NCBI GenBank assembly: GCA_031260095.1
Contig: JAIRKN010000050.1
Coordinates: 1-6,868, forward strand
Direction of reading: 5' to 3'
DNA length: 6,868 nucleotides
Source of the DNA: Tannerella sp.
Lineage (GTDB): Bacteria > Bacteroidota > Bacteroidia > Bacteroidales > Tannerellaceae
The stretch's first letter is position 1; each line of letters opens with the position of its first letter. The translations under genes and the position numbers were made by a program. The notes under the pieces are model-generated. The model worked only from the letters and a program-made list of their open reading frames with translations. It had not been told where the DNA came from and did no database searches. Below, one piece after another: positions 1 through 6,868 of the stretch.

Positions 1-602
1 CTGTTTTGGTGGCGCTTCTATGTGCCGCGTGTGTCGTCCTGTCGGTAAAACTCCACAAACAGCGCGCTGCTTACCGTCTGTTGAATGAAGGGATGGAACA
101 GTTGCGGAATACCCATGCAAATCTGGCCGCACAGGAGAGTTGTCGCCTGGAGGAGTTAAGTTTAAACGGAAGTTGCGTGGATATGCGGCTGGAAGTTGCG
201 ACCGATAGCGGACGGAAGTCGGCGCTGGGCGAATTAATCACGGAAAATGTGCTGGTCTGTTACTTTTCGGAATCGTATTGTGATCTTTGCATGGATGTGG
301 AATTAAATAATCTGAAAAAAATGACGGATACTACCGGCGGGAAGCATGTCATTATTCTGCTTCATACGACGAACGAGAGATATTTCCGCAAATTCATGGT
401 TGAGAAGAAAACAGCCTGTCCGGTGTATAAAACAGGGAAATGTCCGGCGCCGCTTGTCGAAATGAATCATCCCTGTTATTTCATTCTGGAAAAAGCGTCG
501 GGACGCATGGTGTCGGTATTTATACCGCAGAAAGAAAACATAGCTGTAACAGAAACTTATCTGGAGCAGATAAGGGAAAAATATTTTGCAGAAATAAAAT
601 GA
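1..602 (+). CDS. Membrane-anchored thioredoxin-fold protein, 5'-truncated
   Basis: The reading frame is open from the left edge, so the true start is probably upstream; a TTG at position 6 is a possible but unconvincing start. Numbering from that TTG gives 198 residues. A hydrophobic segment (about 2-14) looks like a signal anchor and is followed by a charged, coiled-coil-like helix (about 16-45). A CXXC motif (CDLC, C92 and C95) follows a beta-strand-like stretch, as at a thioredoxin active site. P156 in 'NHPCYFIL' sits where the cis-proline of the fold is expected, and the end 'VFIPQ...YLEQIREKYF' resembles small Bacteroidetes thioredoxin-like proteins. Extra cysteines are C138, C146 and C157. 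By inference it is a periplasm-facing thiol-disulfide protein held in the inner membrane; its substrate is unknown. No terminator follows the stop, and a pump pseudogene begins almost at once. The fold call is moderately sure, the precise role is not. Confidence 0.6.
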   Translation, partial: VLVALLCAACVVLSVKLHKQRAAYRLLNEGMEQLRNTHANLAAQESCRLEELSLNGSCVDMRLEVATDSGRKSALGELITENVLVCYFSESYCDLCMDVELNNLKKMTDTTGGKHVIILLHTTNERYFRKFMVEKKTACPVYKTGKCPAPLVEMNHPCYFILEKASGRMVSVFIPQKENIAVTETYLEQIREKYFAEIK

Positions 603-608
603 ATTATC

Positions 609-968
609 CCGGGTTTGGGGTAGGGTGGCTTTGCTTCGTTCGTATTATTATACGGTATTACCGTAAATGCGAGCATATACCTTGTCAACGAGTACAACCT
701 GATACTACGCATAAACCCCGTATGAACCGTATGAAAGCCTATATCAAAGCCTGAAACATTAAAAATCGTCCCGATATTCCTGACCGTGATCTCTACCATT
801 CTCGGATTCATTCCTTTCATGGCAGGATTAGACAGGGAGAACTTCTGGTTTCCGCTTGCTGCCGGCACGATCGGGGGACTTATCACCTCTCCGGCCGGCA
901 TATTCATCTACCTGCCACTGTTCACGGTCAAAAGAAAAACCGTATTGAAAAAACACGTTTCTAAATAG
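609..968 (+). pseudogene. Remnant of RND efflux transporter C-terminus (AcrB/HAE1-like)
   Basis: Three frames joined together rebuild the last transmembrane part of an RND pump. From 624 one frame reads 'GGFASFVLLYGITVNASIYL' then 'VNEYNLILR'. A one-base shift near 711-719 moves to a frame reading 'KPRMNRMKAYIKA', which ends at TGA 752-754 where the family would be expected to have a tryptophan. A second shift near 761-765 leads to 'IVPIFLTVISTILGFIPFM' and 'FWFPLAAGTIGGLI', ending at TAG 966-968. A TAG at 621-623 sits where a Gln codon is expected before GGFAS. Intact pumps have about 1000-1050 residues in the inner membrane and export drugs or metals by proton exchange; only about 115 residues remain here, with no start, so it cannot make a pump. 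The left limit is uncertain because nothing recognisable precedes about 609. The relic abuts the thioredoxin-like gene, suggesting the rest was lost by deletion. Confidence 0.8.
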
Positions 969-976
969 ATTTTTGT

Positions 977-984
977 TACATTTG
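977..984 (+). promoter_or_regulatory. Bacteroidetes -7 box upstream of the AddB-like nuclease
   Basis: TACATTTG matches the TAnnTTTG -7 consensus of the Bacteroidetes primary sigma factor. It lies 4 bases before the ATG at 989, so transcription would begin at or next to the start codon. No good TTTG -33 element is visible 19-21 bases upstream. The box overlies the stretch just after the pump relic's stop codon. The same octamer occurs before feoAB. Confidence 0.45.
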
Positions 985-988
985 CCGG

Positions 989-3940
989 ATGATGACACCT
1001 TTCTTAAAACAGATCGCAAGGCTTTTCTATGATCAATACGGCGCAGACATACATCGCCGGGCATTTGTATTTCCTAACCGGCGTTCGGGTATCTTTTTTC
1101 GGAAATACCTGGTCGAGGTAGCCGGCAAACCTATCTTTTCGCCTTCCGTCATGACGATCAACGACCTTTTCTGCCGGCTGAGTCCGAAACGGCAAGTAGA
1201 CCGCATAAAGCTGCTCTTCCTGCTTTACGACGTATACATCCGCCAAAGCGGATCCGACGAAACGTTTGACGATTTTGTCTATTGGGGCGAAATGCTGTTG
1301 AACGATTTTGACGACGTAGATAAATATCTTGTCGACGCGAAACAATTGTTCACCAATGTAAAAGATCTGAACGACATAGAGAAGGAATTTTCTTTCCTCC
1401 AACCGGCCCAGATTCAGGCCATACGTTCCTTCTGGTCGTCGTTCCGGCCGGAAAGCGACAAGGCCGGCAAACAGTCTTTCCTGCGCGTATGGGAATTGCT
1501 TTACCCCATTTATGCGGAACTGCGCGATATTCTTGCGGCAGAGGGCCTCGCTTATGAAGGAATGATTTACCGGGAGGTGATTGAAAACTTTGACGGCGGG
1601 ATTCGCAGACCGCCTGCGGAGGAAGTTGCCGGAGATCTTTCCGGCCGGCAACACAACAGCCGCGAAGTATTACACAAACTGCATTTCGAGAAGATTATCT
1701 TCGTCGGCCTGAACGCATTGACAAAGGCGGAAAGGGAGTTGTTGAAGCGATTGAAACAAGAAGGAGTGGCGGACTTCTATTGGGATTACGCCTCCGGCAA
1801 ACTGAAAGACGAAGATAACCGGGCCTCCTTTTTTATGGAAGAAAACCTCCGTATGTTTCCTTCGGCCTCTGCCCTGCCGGAAGAAGAGGCCGTACAGACC
1901 CGCTTCGAAATAATAGGTATCCCGTCGCGCATCGGACAGGCGAAGCAATTATACCCGATACTCAAAGAGTTGTCCGGCGACAAAACGATGAGTGCGGAGG
2001 AAGCGTTGCAGACGGCCATTGTCCTGCCCGATGAACAGCTTCTCATTCCGGTGTTGAACTCCATTCCGGAAAACACATCGCGCATTAACGTCACGCTTGG
2101 TTATCCCCTGGCCGGCACGCCTGTCGCCTCGCTCATGAACGATCTGCAATCCCTCCAGAGGAACATCCGAAAAACAACGGAGGATATCCGGTTTTACCAC
2201 CGCGATGTTATTGCCGTCCTGCGACATAAATACGTATCCTCGGTTTGCCCGGAAGAAGCCGCCCTGCTCATAAAAGAGATCACGGAACGTAATCAGGTTT
2301 ATATTCCCGTCACATCCCTCGGATTGACGCCTTTATTAAAACTGCTGTTCGCGGCTCCCGCAAGCATTACGGATATATCGGATTACCTGACCGCGGCGCT
2401 AAAAGAAATGAACAGAATCTTATCTTCGGAAGCCGGAGAGGCGACGGAGGCGGAAGCAGAGGCGGAGGCCACCGTCAGTTCGACTGCGCTGGAACAGGAA
2501 TTTATTTTCCATTATTATACCACCGTAAACCGGATGCACGAAATGATACGTAAAACGAAAACGGAGATGTCGTCCGATACTTATTTCAGGCTTTTGAAGC
2601 AGATGACGGATTTCATCAAGATACCCTTTCACGGCGAGCCGTTGTCGGGATTGCAGGTAATGGGAGTGCTGGAAACACGTGTGCTTGATTTCGACAACCT
2701 CATCATTCTGTCGATGAACGAAGGCATTTTCCCGGCCAAGAGCGCAGCCGATTCGCTTATCCCCTATCACCTGCGAAAAGGCTTCGGGCTTCCCGTACAG
2801 GAACATAAGGAGAGCATCCGGGCCTATCATTTTTACCGGATGATACAACGCGCCCGACGGGTGATCATGCTCTATGATACGCGCACCGACGGACTGCAAA
2901 GCGGAGAGGTCAGCCGTTTTGTGCACCAACTGATCTATCACTACAAGATTTCCGTGCAACAAAAATTAGCCGTGTATACGATTTCTTCTTCCCATGTGGA
3001 GCCTTTCCATGTCGGGAAAAACGACGAAATAATACACGCACTCGCGGCATACGAAACGGAAAAAAGCCTCTCGGCCAGCGCTATCAACATCTACCTGGAC
3101 TGTCCGCTCAAGTTTTATCTATCGGTTGTCAAAGGGATGGATGAGGAAGAGGCGGTCAGCGAAACGCTTGAAAACGATACATTCGGCACGATACTGCACC
3201 GTGTAATGGAACTTATATACAAACCTTTCTGTGGAAAGGTGATAACGGCGGATCTGATTCAACTGGCAGCGCAGGATAAAAATATGACCGGGAGGATACG
3301 GGAGGCGTTTGCCAAAGACTTTTTCCATACGGAAGAGCCGCGACCGCTCGCCGGACAAGCCTATCTCTACGGCGAAACCATACGCAAATACGCATGTGCA
3401 TTACTTGCATACGACCGTTCGCTTACGCCGTTTACCTACGTAAACTCCGAGAAACTAATCCATAGCCCGTTCGAAATTGCGGGAGGCCGCCGTATCCGTC
3501 TGAAAGGGTTTATCGACCGGATCGACCAAACAGGCGAAACCATACGCATCATTGACTACAAAAGCGGGAGACCGGTAGCTCTCACTTTCGACAGAATGGA
3601 AAGCCTGTTTGATAAAACCGCCAAAGAACGCCGAAAAGCTATCATGCAAGTGTTCCTCTATGCCTGGCTATACGCTCCGGAAGCCGGAGGCAAACCGATA
3701 CAGCCCGCTGTATACTACGCCCGCAACCTTTTCAAGCAAACAAATTTCGACCCGGCGATACGACAAGTCGACGGCAAAGCCAAGACGCTGATAAACAATT
3801 TCGATGATTATCGCGATGCGTTTGAAAACCATCTGCGTAGCTGCCTGAATGAACTGTTCGACCCGGCAATCCCTTTCATGCAAACACAAAACACAAAAGT
3901 CTGCGAATATTGTCCCTTCACCGGAATATGCGACCGTTAA
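989..3940 (+). CDS. addB: AddB-like PD-(D/E)XK nuclease/helicase-fold protein
   Basis: This 983-residue protein looks like the AddB-type subunit of a double-strand break processing complex (RecBCD/AddAB class), which resects DNA ends in the cytoplasm for homologous recombination. The N-terminal part has a helicase-like fold: 'FPNRRSG' (28-34) stands where Firmicute AddB proteins carry a Walker A loop, and no GKT/GKS motif is seen, so ATP hydrolysis by this subunit is doubtful. 'LDFDNLIILSMNEGIFP' (566-582) resembles the conserved late helicase region. The nuclease domain has G733-H737 (GTILH), D843 in GFIDRID, D856-Y-K858 and Q887 with Y891 (QVFLY). Four cysteines, C705 (YLDCPLKFYL) and C972, C975 and C981 (C-X2-C-X5-C at the end), match the AddB 4Fe-4S pattern. 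An (EA)n stretch lies at 487-494. The start is ATG 989, directly followed by a second ATG; no Shine-Dalgarno is visible. No AddA partner lies in the window. The nuclease call is firm; the symbol is by family resemblance. Confidence 0.88.
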   Translation: MMTPFLKQIARLFYDQYGADIHRRAFVFPNRRSGIFFRKYLVEVAGKPIFSPSVMTINDLFCRLSPKRQVDRIKLLFLLYDVYIRQSGSDETFDDFVYWGEMLLNDFDDVDKYLVDAKQLFTNVKDLNDIEKEFSFLQPAQIQAIRSFWSSFRPESDKAGKQSFLRVWELLYPIYAELRDILAAEGLAYEGMIYREVIENFDGGIRRPPAEEVAGDLSGRQHNSREVLHKLHFEKIIFVGLNALTKAERELLKRLKQEGVADFYWDYASGKLKDEDNRASFFMEENLRMFPSASALPEEEAVQTRFEIIGIPSRIGQAKQLYPILKELSGDKTMSAEEALQTAIVLPDEQLLIPVLNSIPENTSRINVTLGYPLAGTPVASLMNDLQSLQRNIRKTTEDIRFYHRDVIAVLRHKYVSSVCPEEAALLIKEITERNQVYIPVTSLGLTPLLKLLFAAPASITDISDYLTAALKEMNRILSSEAGEATEAEAEAEATVSSTALEQEFIFHYYTTVNRMHEMIRKTKTEMSSDTYFRLLKQMTDFIKIPFHGEPLSGLQVMGVLETRVLDFDNLIILSMNEGIFPAKSAADSLIPYHLRKGFGLPVQEHKESIRAYHFYRMIQRARRVIMLYDTRTDGLQSGEVSRFVHQLIYHYKISVQQKLAVYTISSSHVEPFHVGKNDEIIHALAAYETEKSLSASAINIYLDCPLKFYLSVVKGMDEEEAVSETLENDTFGTILHRVMELIYKPFCGKVITADLIQLAAQDKNMTGRIREAFAKDFFHTEEPRPLAGQAYLYGETIRKYACALLAYDRSLTPFTYVNSEKLIHSPFEIAGGRRIRLKGFIDRIDQTGETIRIIDYKSGRPVALTFDRMESLFDKTAKERRKAIMQVFLYAWLYAPEAGGKPIQPAVYYARNLFKQTNFDPAIRQVDGKAKTLINNFDDYRDAFENHLRSCLNELFDPAIPFMQTQNTKVCEYCPFTGICDR

Positions 3941-4039
3941 TTTTTTCTCCGAACAGACATATATCGTTAAGCATAACCAAATCCCCAGAGCGTATATTTG
4001 CTATCATTTTCCGTCCGAATCATACTCCCGAAAACAGGA

Positions 4040-4129
4040 CTGTCTCAAAAAGGCGATTTTAAACCAGTTACCCCCTTTACAATATATTGTAGAGGGGGTA
4101 AAGTGGCAAATTTCGGGCTTTTGAGACAG
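4040..4129. repeat. 90-bp MITE-like palindromic element
   Basis: The ends are a perfect 11-bp inverted repeat: CTGTCTCAAAA (4040-4050) and TTTTGAGACAG (4119-4129). The core (4068-4101) is a 34-bp palindrome of two TTACCCCC-type arms around a central ATATAT, imperfect at only one symmetric position, which would be a U-G pair in + strand RNA. Exactly 17 poorly paired bases lie on each side between ends and core, so the element is symmetric in length. Termini of the CTGTCTCAAAA type resemble insertion sequence ends in Bacteroidales, so a non-autonomous MITE or relic fits. No clear target duplication is seen. It could also act as a bidirectional terminator or RNA-stabilising hairpin behind the nuclease gene. 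Confidence 0.65.
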
Positions 4130-4240
4130 CCTCTTCTTTCCGACCTTGTTGTAGAGATCAACATTTCGTCATTACGAGACCTGATATTTTTCAAATAAAC
4201 AAGGGGAAAATGACGGGAACATCATCGGCAATCTCAAAAG

Positions 4241-4256
4241 GTGGGGTAAACCCCAC
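4241..4256. other. Short hairpin GTGGGG-TAAA-CCCCAC
   Basis: A perfect 6-bp GC-rich stem (4241-4246 with 4251-4256) closes a four-base TAAA loop. It is not followed by a T-run, so a rho-independent terminator on the + strand is unlikely. It lies about 100 bases before the double dyad upstream of feoAB. Confidence 0.4.
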
Positions 4257-4284
4257 TGCTGATCAACGAAGTCGGCGAATTCCG

Positions 4285-4313
4285 TCATTGGTACCCGAAG
4301 GGTGAAGCAATGA
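4285..4313. other. Short two-part stem-loop
   Basis: TCATTG (4285-4290) pairs with CAATGA (4308-4313), and inside this ACCC (4293-4296) pairs with GGGT (4300-4303) around a GAA loop, separated by a small internal loop. No known RNA family is recognised. It could be chance or part of a structured transcript. Confidence 0.3.
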
Positions 4314-4343
4314 TGGGTATGGGGTGACGCTGCGCCGGAGTTG

Positions 4344-4400
4344 ACACATCCCCATTATTGGGGAATGAAAATGTATTTATCCCCATTAATTGGGATGTGT
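4344..4400. promoter_or_regulatory. Double dyad, candidate operator of feoAB
   Basis: Two 16-bp dyads, one at 4349-4364 (TCCCCA-TTAT-TGGGGA, perfect arms) and one at 4380-4395 (TCCCCATTAATTGGGA, 7 of 8 positions symmetric), have centres 31 bp apart, about three helical turns. The extended pair also forms one inverted repeat of 21-bp arms (4344-4364 against 4380-4400, 19 of 21 matching). The right arm covers the likely -33 element of feoAB. By inference a dimeric repressor binds both sites cooperatively; an iron-responsive Fur or DtxR-type regulator is plausible from the target gene, but the sequence does not look like a classical Fur box. A hairpin role in RNA is the alternative if transcription starts further upstream. 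Confidence 0.5.
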
Positions 4401-4426
4401 AATGCGGAATTATTTCTGTACATTTG
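4396..4426 (+). promoter_or_regulatory. feoAB promoter, Bacteroidetes type
   Basis: TACATTTG (4419-4426) matches the -7 consensus TAnnTTTG. TGTG (4396-4399), one base off TTTG, lies 19 bases upstream, the usual spacing of the -33 element. The start of transcription would fall near 4430-4434, leaving a leader of roughly 12-16 A/T-rich bases with no Shine-Dalgarno before the ATG at 4446. Confidence 0.6.
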
Positions 4427-4445
4427 CGGCTGAAATATAAATTGT

Positions 4446-6868
4446 ATGAAGCTATCCGACTTGCATAACGGCGAATCGGCCATTATCGTGAAAGTATATG
4501 GCCACGGTGGTTTCCGTAAACGTATTACGGAAATGGGGTTTATTCGCGGAAGGAAGGTTAAGTCAATCCTTGATTCTCCACTGAAGGATCCTGTCAAATA
4601 TTCCGTCATGGGTTATGAAGTGTCTTTAAGGCATAGTGAGGCTGATATGATAGAGGTGCTGTATGAACCGGATGCAAATGAATTGATTGCAGATGATGAT
4701 CATGCCGGCGAAACGTATCACTCTATTCATGATGAATATCCCGTAGAATTGCCGTCCGGGCCAGGTTCGTTCCCCGGTGAAGATTCCGAATGCGACGAAG
4801 ATTTATCCGGTGAGAAAGGGAGATCCGGTAGACAGGAAGGTGTTTATCGCTATAAACCGGATAAGCATTCGGCCTACCGTAAGAATGTGATAAATATCGC
4901 TCTTGTCGGAAATCCTAATAGCGGGAAGACTTCTCTGTTTAATGCGCTCTCCGGTAGGAGCGAACATGTCGGGAATTACAGCGGTGTGACGGTCGACGCA
5001 AAAACAGGACATTTTAATTATAAAGGTTATCATTTTAATATTACCGACCTGCCCGGCACTTATTCTCTGTCGGCTTATTCTCCCGAAGAAAGATATGTAC
5101 GGCAACATATCTTTGAGAAGATGCCCGACGTGATTATAAATACGGTGGTGGCCTCCAATATCGAACGGAATCTGTATCTTACGACCGAACTGATAGATCT
5201 TAATCCGCGTATGGTGGTCGCACTTAATATGTATGATGAGCTGCAGGCCAGCGGAGCCGAACTTGATTATAAGCGGTTGGGGGGTATGATCGGCGTGCCC
5301 ATGATTCCGACCGTGGCTAAAATGAGAAAAGGACTGGATGCGCTGCTGGATACGGTTGTCGATCTGTTTGAGAACCGCAGTAAAGTGGCCCGGCATATAC
5401 ATATATATTATGGGACAGCAGCGGAGCCTGAGATAACACGGCTCAATGATATGATTCGCCGGAGTAAGGATGCACTGCCACAGTTTCCCGCACGGTACTG
5501 GGCCGTCAAACTGCTGGAACATGATGAAGAAGCGGAAAAGCTGCTAAGCCAATGCGCCGGTTATAATGAGTGGAAAGAGTTTGCCGGGAAAGCTTCGGAG
5601 AGTATCGAATATCAGACGAATGAAGACGTGGAAACCGTCTTCTCCGATGCAAAGTATGGCTTTATCGCCGGTGCACTCAAGGAAACTTATACGGAAGGAA
5701 CGATTGATTCTAACAGGAAAACTCGCTATATCGACCGCCTTGTCACGGATAAATGGCTCGGTTTTCCCCTGTTTATCCTGTCGATGTGGGTTATGTTTAT
5801 GACGACATTTTATCTGGGAGCCTATCCCCAGGAATGGATCGAACAGGGTATCGGACAACTGGGCGATCTTATCTCCGAAAGTATGCCGGAAGGGCCGCTT
5901 AAAGATATGATTATCGGAGGTATTATCGGAGGCGTAGGAAGTGTTATCGTCTTTCTGCCGAATATACTTATTCTGTATCTGTTTATTTCTTTTATGGAGG
6001 ATTCGGGTTATATGGCGCGCGCGGCGTTTATCATGGACAGGATCATGCACAAAATGGGGCTGCACGGTAAGTCATTTATCCCTCTTATCATGGGATTCGG
6101 ATGTAATGTCCCTGCGATCATGGCGACGCGAATCATCGAAAGTCACAGTAGCCGCCTGATAACGCTGCTTATTAATCCATTTATGTCATGTAGTGCGCGA
6201 ATACCCGTCTTTGTACTGCTTGCCGGCACGTTCTTTCCTCATTATGCCGGTACCGTCCTGATCTCTATGTATGTATTGGGGATTTTTATTGCCATACTGA
6301 CGGCTAAACTTTTCCGAAAGACCTGTTTCAAGAAAGAAGAAACGCCTTTCGTTATGGAGTTGCCGCCCTATCGGATGCCGACTTTGAATACAACACTAAG
6401 ACACATGTGGGATAAGGGTAAACAGTATCTGAAGAAAATGGGAGGGGTCATCCTCGTCGCATCTGTTATTATCTGGTTTCTTAGCTATTATCCGCAGAAT
6501 TTCCCCCACAACAGGGAAAATGAAACGACGCTGAACGGTGAACAGGGCGAAGGTACGTCTTTTGAAGATTCTTACCTGGGACGAACCGGCAAGTTCTGCG
6601 AACCGGTAGTGAAACCCCTGGGTCTCGACTGGAAAGCAACAGTGGCCCTCCTCTCGGGAACCGCTGCAAAGGAGATTGTCGTAAGTACACTGGGCGTACT
6701 CTATAAGAATGAAGATGAAGCGACGCTCTCTAAAACTTTGATCGCATCAGGAGATTTTACTCAACGCTCCGCTCTGGCTTTTATGACGTTTATCCTGCTC
6801 TATTTCCCCTGTATAGCAGCATTCGCCGCCATACGCAATGAAGCAGGACGGAAGTGGGCGCTGTTTTC
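4446..6868 (+). CDS. feoB: FeoA-FeoB fusion, ferrous iron transporter, 3'-truncated
   Basis: This frame imports Fe2+ across the inner membrane. It runs off the right edge after 807 codons with no stop. Residues 1-75 form a FeoA (SH3-like) domain with 'GFRKRITEMGFIRG'. Residues 76-146 are an acidic, low-complexity linker turning basic near its end. The G domain has G1 GNPNSGKT (155-162), G2 T182, G3 DLPG (201-204), G4 NMYD (261-264) and G5-like TVA (289-291). A helical region joins it to the membrane part, which begins near W437. Channel hallmarks follow: GCNVPAIMATR with C553, SCSAR with C582, GTAAKEIV (738-745) and YFPC with C789. By comparison with fused family members only a short final helix is missing. 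The start is the only ATG fitting the FeoA N-terminus. A dedicated promoter and the candidate double operator lie directly upstream, which suggests iron-dependent control. Fused feoAB is usual in Bacteroides relatives, so the call is firm. Confidence 0.96.
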   Translation, partial: MKLSDLHNGESAIIVKVYGHGGFRKRITEMGFIRGRKVKSILDSPLKDPVKYSVMGYEVSLRHSEADMIEVLYEPDANELIADDDHAGETYHSIHDEYPVELPSGPGSFPGEDSECDEDLSGEKGRSGRQEGVYRYKPDKHSAYRKNVINIALVGNPNSGKTSLFNALSGRSEHVGNYSGVTVDAKTGHFNYKGYHFNITDLPGTYSLSAYSPEERYVRQHIFEKMPDVIINTVVASNIERNLYLTTELIDLNPRMVVALNMYDELQASGAELDYKRLGGMIGVPMIPTVAKMRKGLDALLDTVVDLFENRSKVARHIHIYYGTAAEPEITRLNDMIRRSKDALPQFPARYWAVKLLEHDEEAEKLLSQCAGYNEWKEFAGKASESIEYQTNEDVETVFSDAKYGFIAGALKETYTEGTIDSNRKTRYIDRLVTDKWLGFPLFILSMWVMFMTTFYLGAYPQEWIEQGIGQLGDLISESMPEGPLKDMIIGGIIGGVGSVIVFLPNILILYLFISFMEDSGYMARAAFIMDRIMHKMGLHGKSFIPLIMGFGCNVPAIMATRIIESHSSRLITLLINPFMSCSARIPVFVLLAGTFFPHYAGTVLISMYVLGIFIAILTAKLFRKTCFKKEETPFVMELPPYRMPTLNTTLRHMWDKGKQYLKKMGGVILVASVIIWFLSYYPQNFPHNRENETTLNGEQGEGTSFEDSYLGRTGKFCEPVVKPLGLDWKATVALLSGTAAKEIVVSTLGVLYKNEDEATLSKTLIASGDFTQRSALAFMTFILLYFPCIAAFAAIRNEAGRKWALF

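Larger units (their letters stand above)
3941..4445. other. Intergenic region between the nuclease and feoAB
   Basis: These 505 bases contain no gene I can support. In order: an AT-rich stretch with a promoter-like TATATTTG (3993-4000); a 90-bp symmetric palindrome (4040-4129); an unremarkable stretch (4130-4200); a part with two small hairpins (4241-4313); the double dyad (4344-4400); and the feoAB promoter. Short open frames here (for example 3998-4198) run through the palindrome and show no protein resemblance. No classical hairpin plus T-run terminator is seen after the nuclease stop. Confidence 0.7.

Noticed and set aside
557..907. A 116-residue open frame on the minus strand
   Set aside because: It is antisense to the RND relic and the end of the thioredoxin-like gene; the + strand reading explains the sequence better.
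3998..4198. A 66-residue open frame on the + strand
   Set aside because: It passes through the 90-bp palindrome and has no family resemblance.
4241..4256. Hairpin as rho-independent terminator
   Set aside because: The stem is followed by TGCTGATC, not by a T-run.
4210..4305. A 31-codon ATG frame
   Set aside because: It is short, has no ribosome binding site or promoter that I can see, and has no recognised relatives; the competing frame in the same stretch is equally protein-like.
4341..4346. TTGACA resembling a sigma70 -35 box
   Set aside because: Bacteroidetes promoters use TTTG/TAnnTTTG, and no TATAAT lies at the right distance; it probably only abuts the dyad by chance.
4803..5522. A 239-residue open frame on the minus strand
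   Set aside because: It lies wholly opposite the G domain of FeoB, whose motifs are intact; its protein shows no recognisable domain.
5544..6065. A 173-residue open frame on the minus strand
   Set aside because: It is antisense to FeoB; the composition, rich in His, Lys and Arg, is that of a shadow frame.

Overview
The window looks like a chromosomal segment from a Bacteroidales bacterium, probably near Bacteroides or Parabacteroides. The signs are the fused FeoA-FeoB protein, a Bacteroidetes-type AddB-like nuclease, TAnnTTTG promoter boxes close to start codons, and the absence of Shine-Dalgarno sequences. All recognisable genes lie on the + strand.

Region by region: (1) 1-602 is the 3' part of a membrane-anchored thioredoxin-fold protein with a CXXC motif; its start lies outside the window. 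(2) 609-968 holds a decayed C-terminal fragment of an RND efflux pump, readable only by crossing stop codons and two frameshifts. (3) 989-3940 is a complete 983-residue AddB-like PD-(D/E)XK nuclease with catalytic motifs and four iron-sulfur-type cysteines. (4) 3941-4445 is a 505-base intergenic region. It carries a symmetric 90-bp MITE-like palindrome, a stretch with two small hairpins and no convincing gene, a pair of dyad repeats spaced three helical turns apart, and a promoter. (5) 4446-6868 is the FeoAB ferrous iron transporter, cut by the right edge of the window.

The genes do not form one pathway: a redox protein, a pump relic, a DNA-repair nuclease and an iron transporter sit side by side. 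The nuclease and feoAB each appear to have their own Bacteroidetes-type promoter. I see no clear new multi-gene system. The most interesting unexplained signal is the double dyad (4344-4400) overlapping the feoAB promoter, a candidate operator. Next come the 90-bp palindromic element and the pump relic, which points to past deletion or decay between the thioredoxin-like gene and the nuclease.
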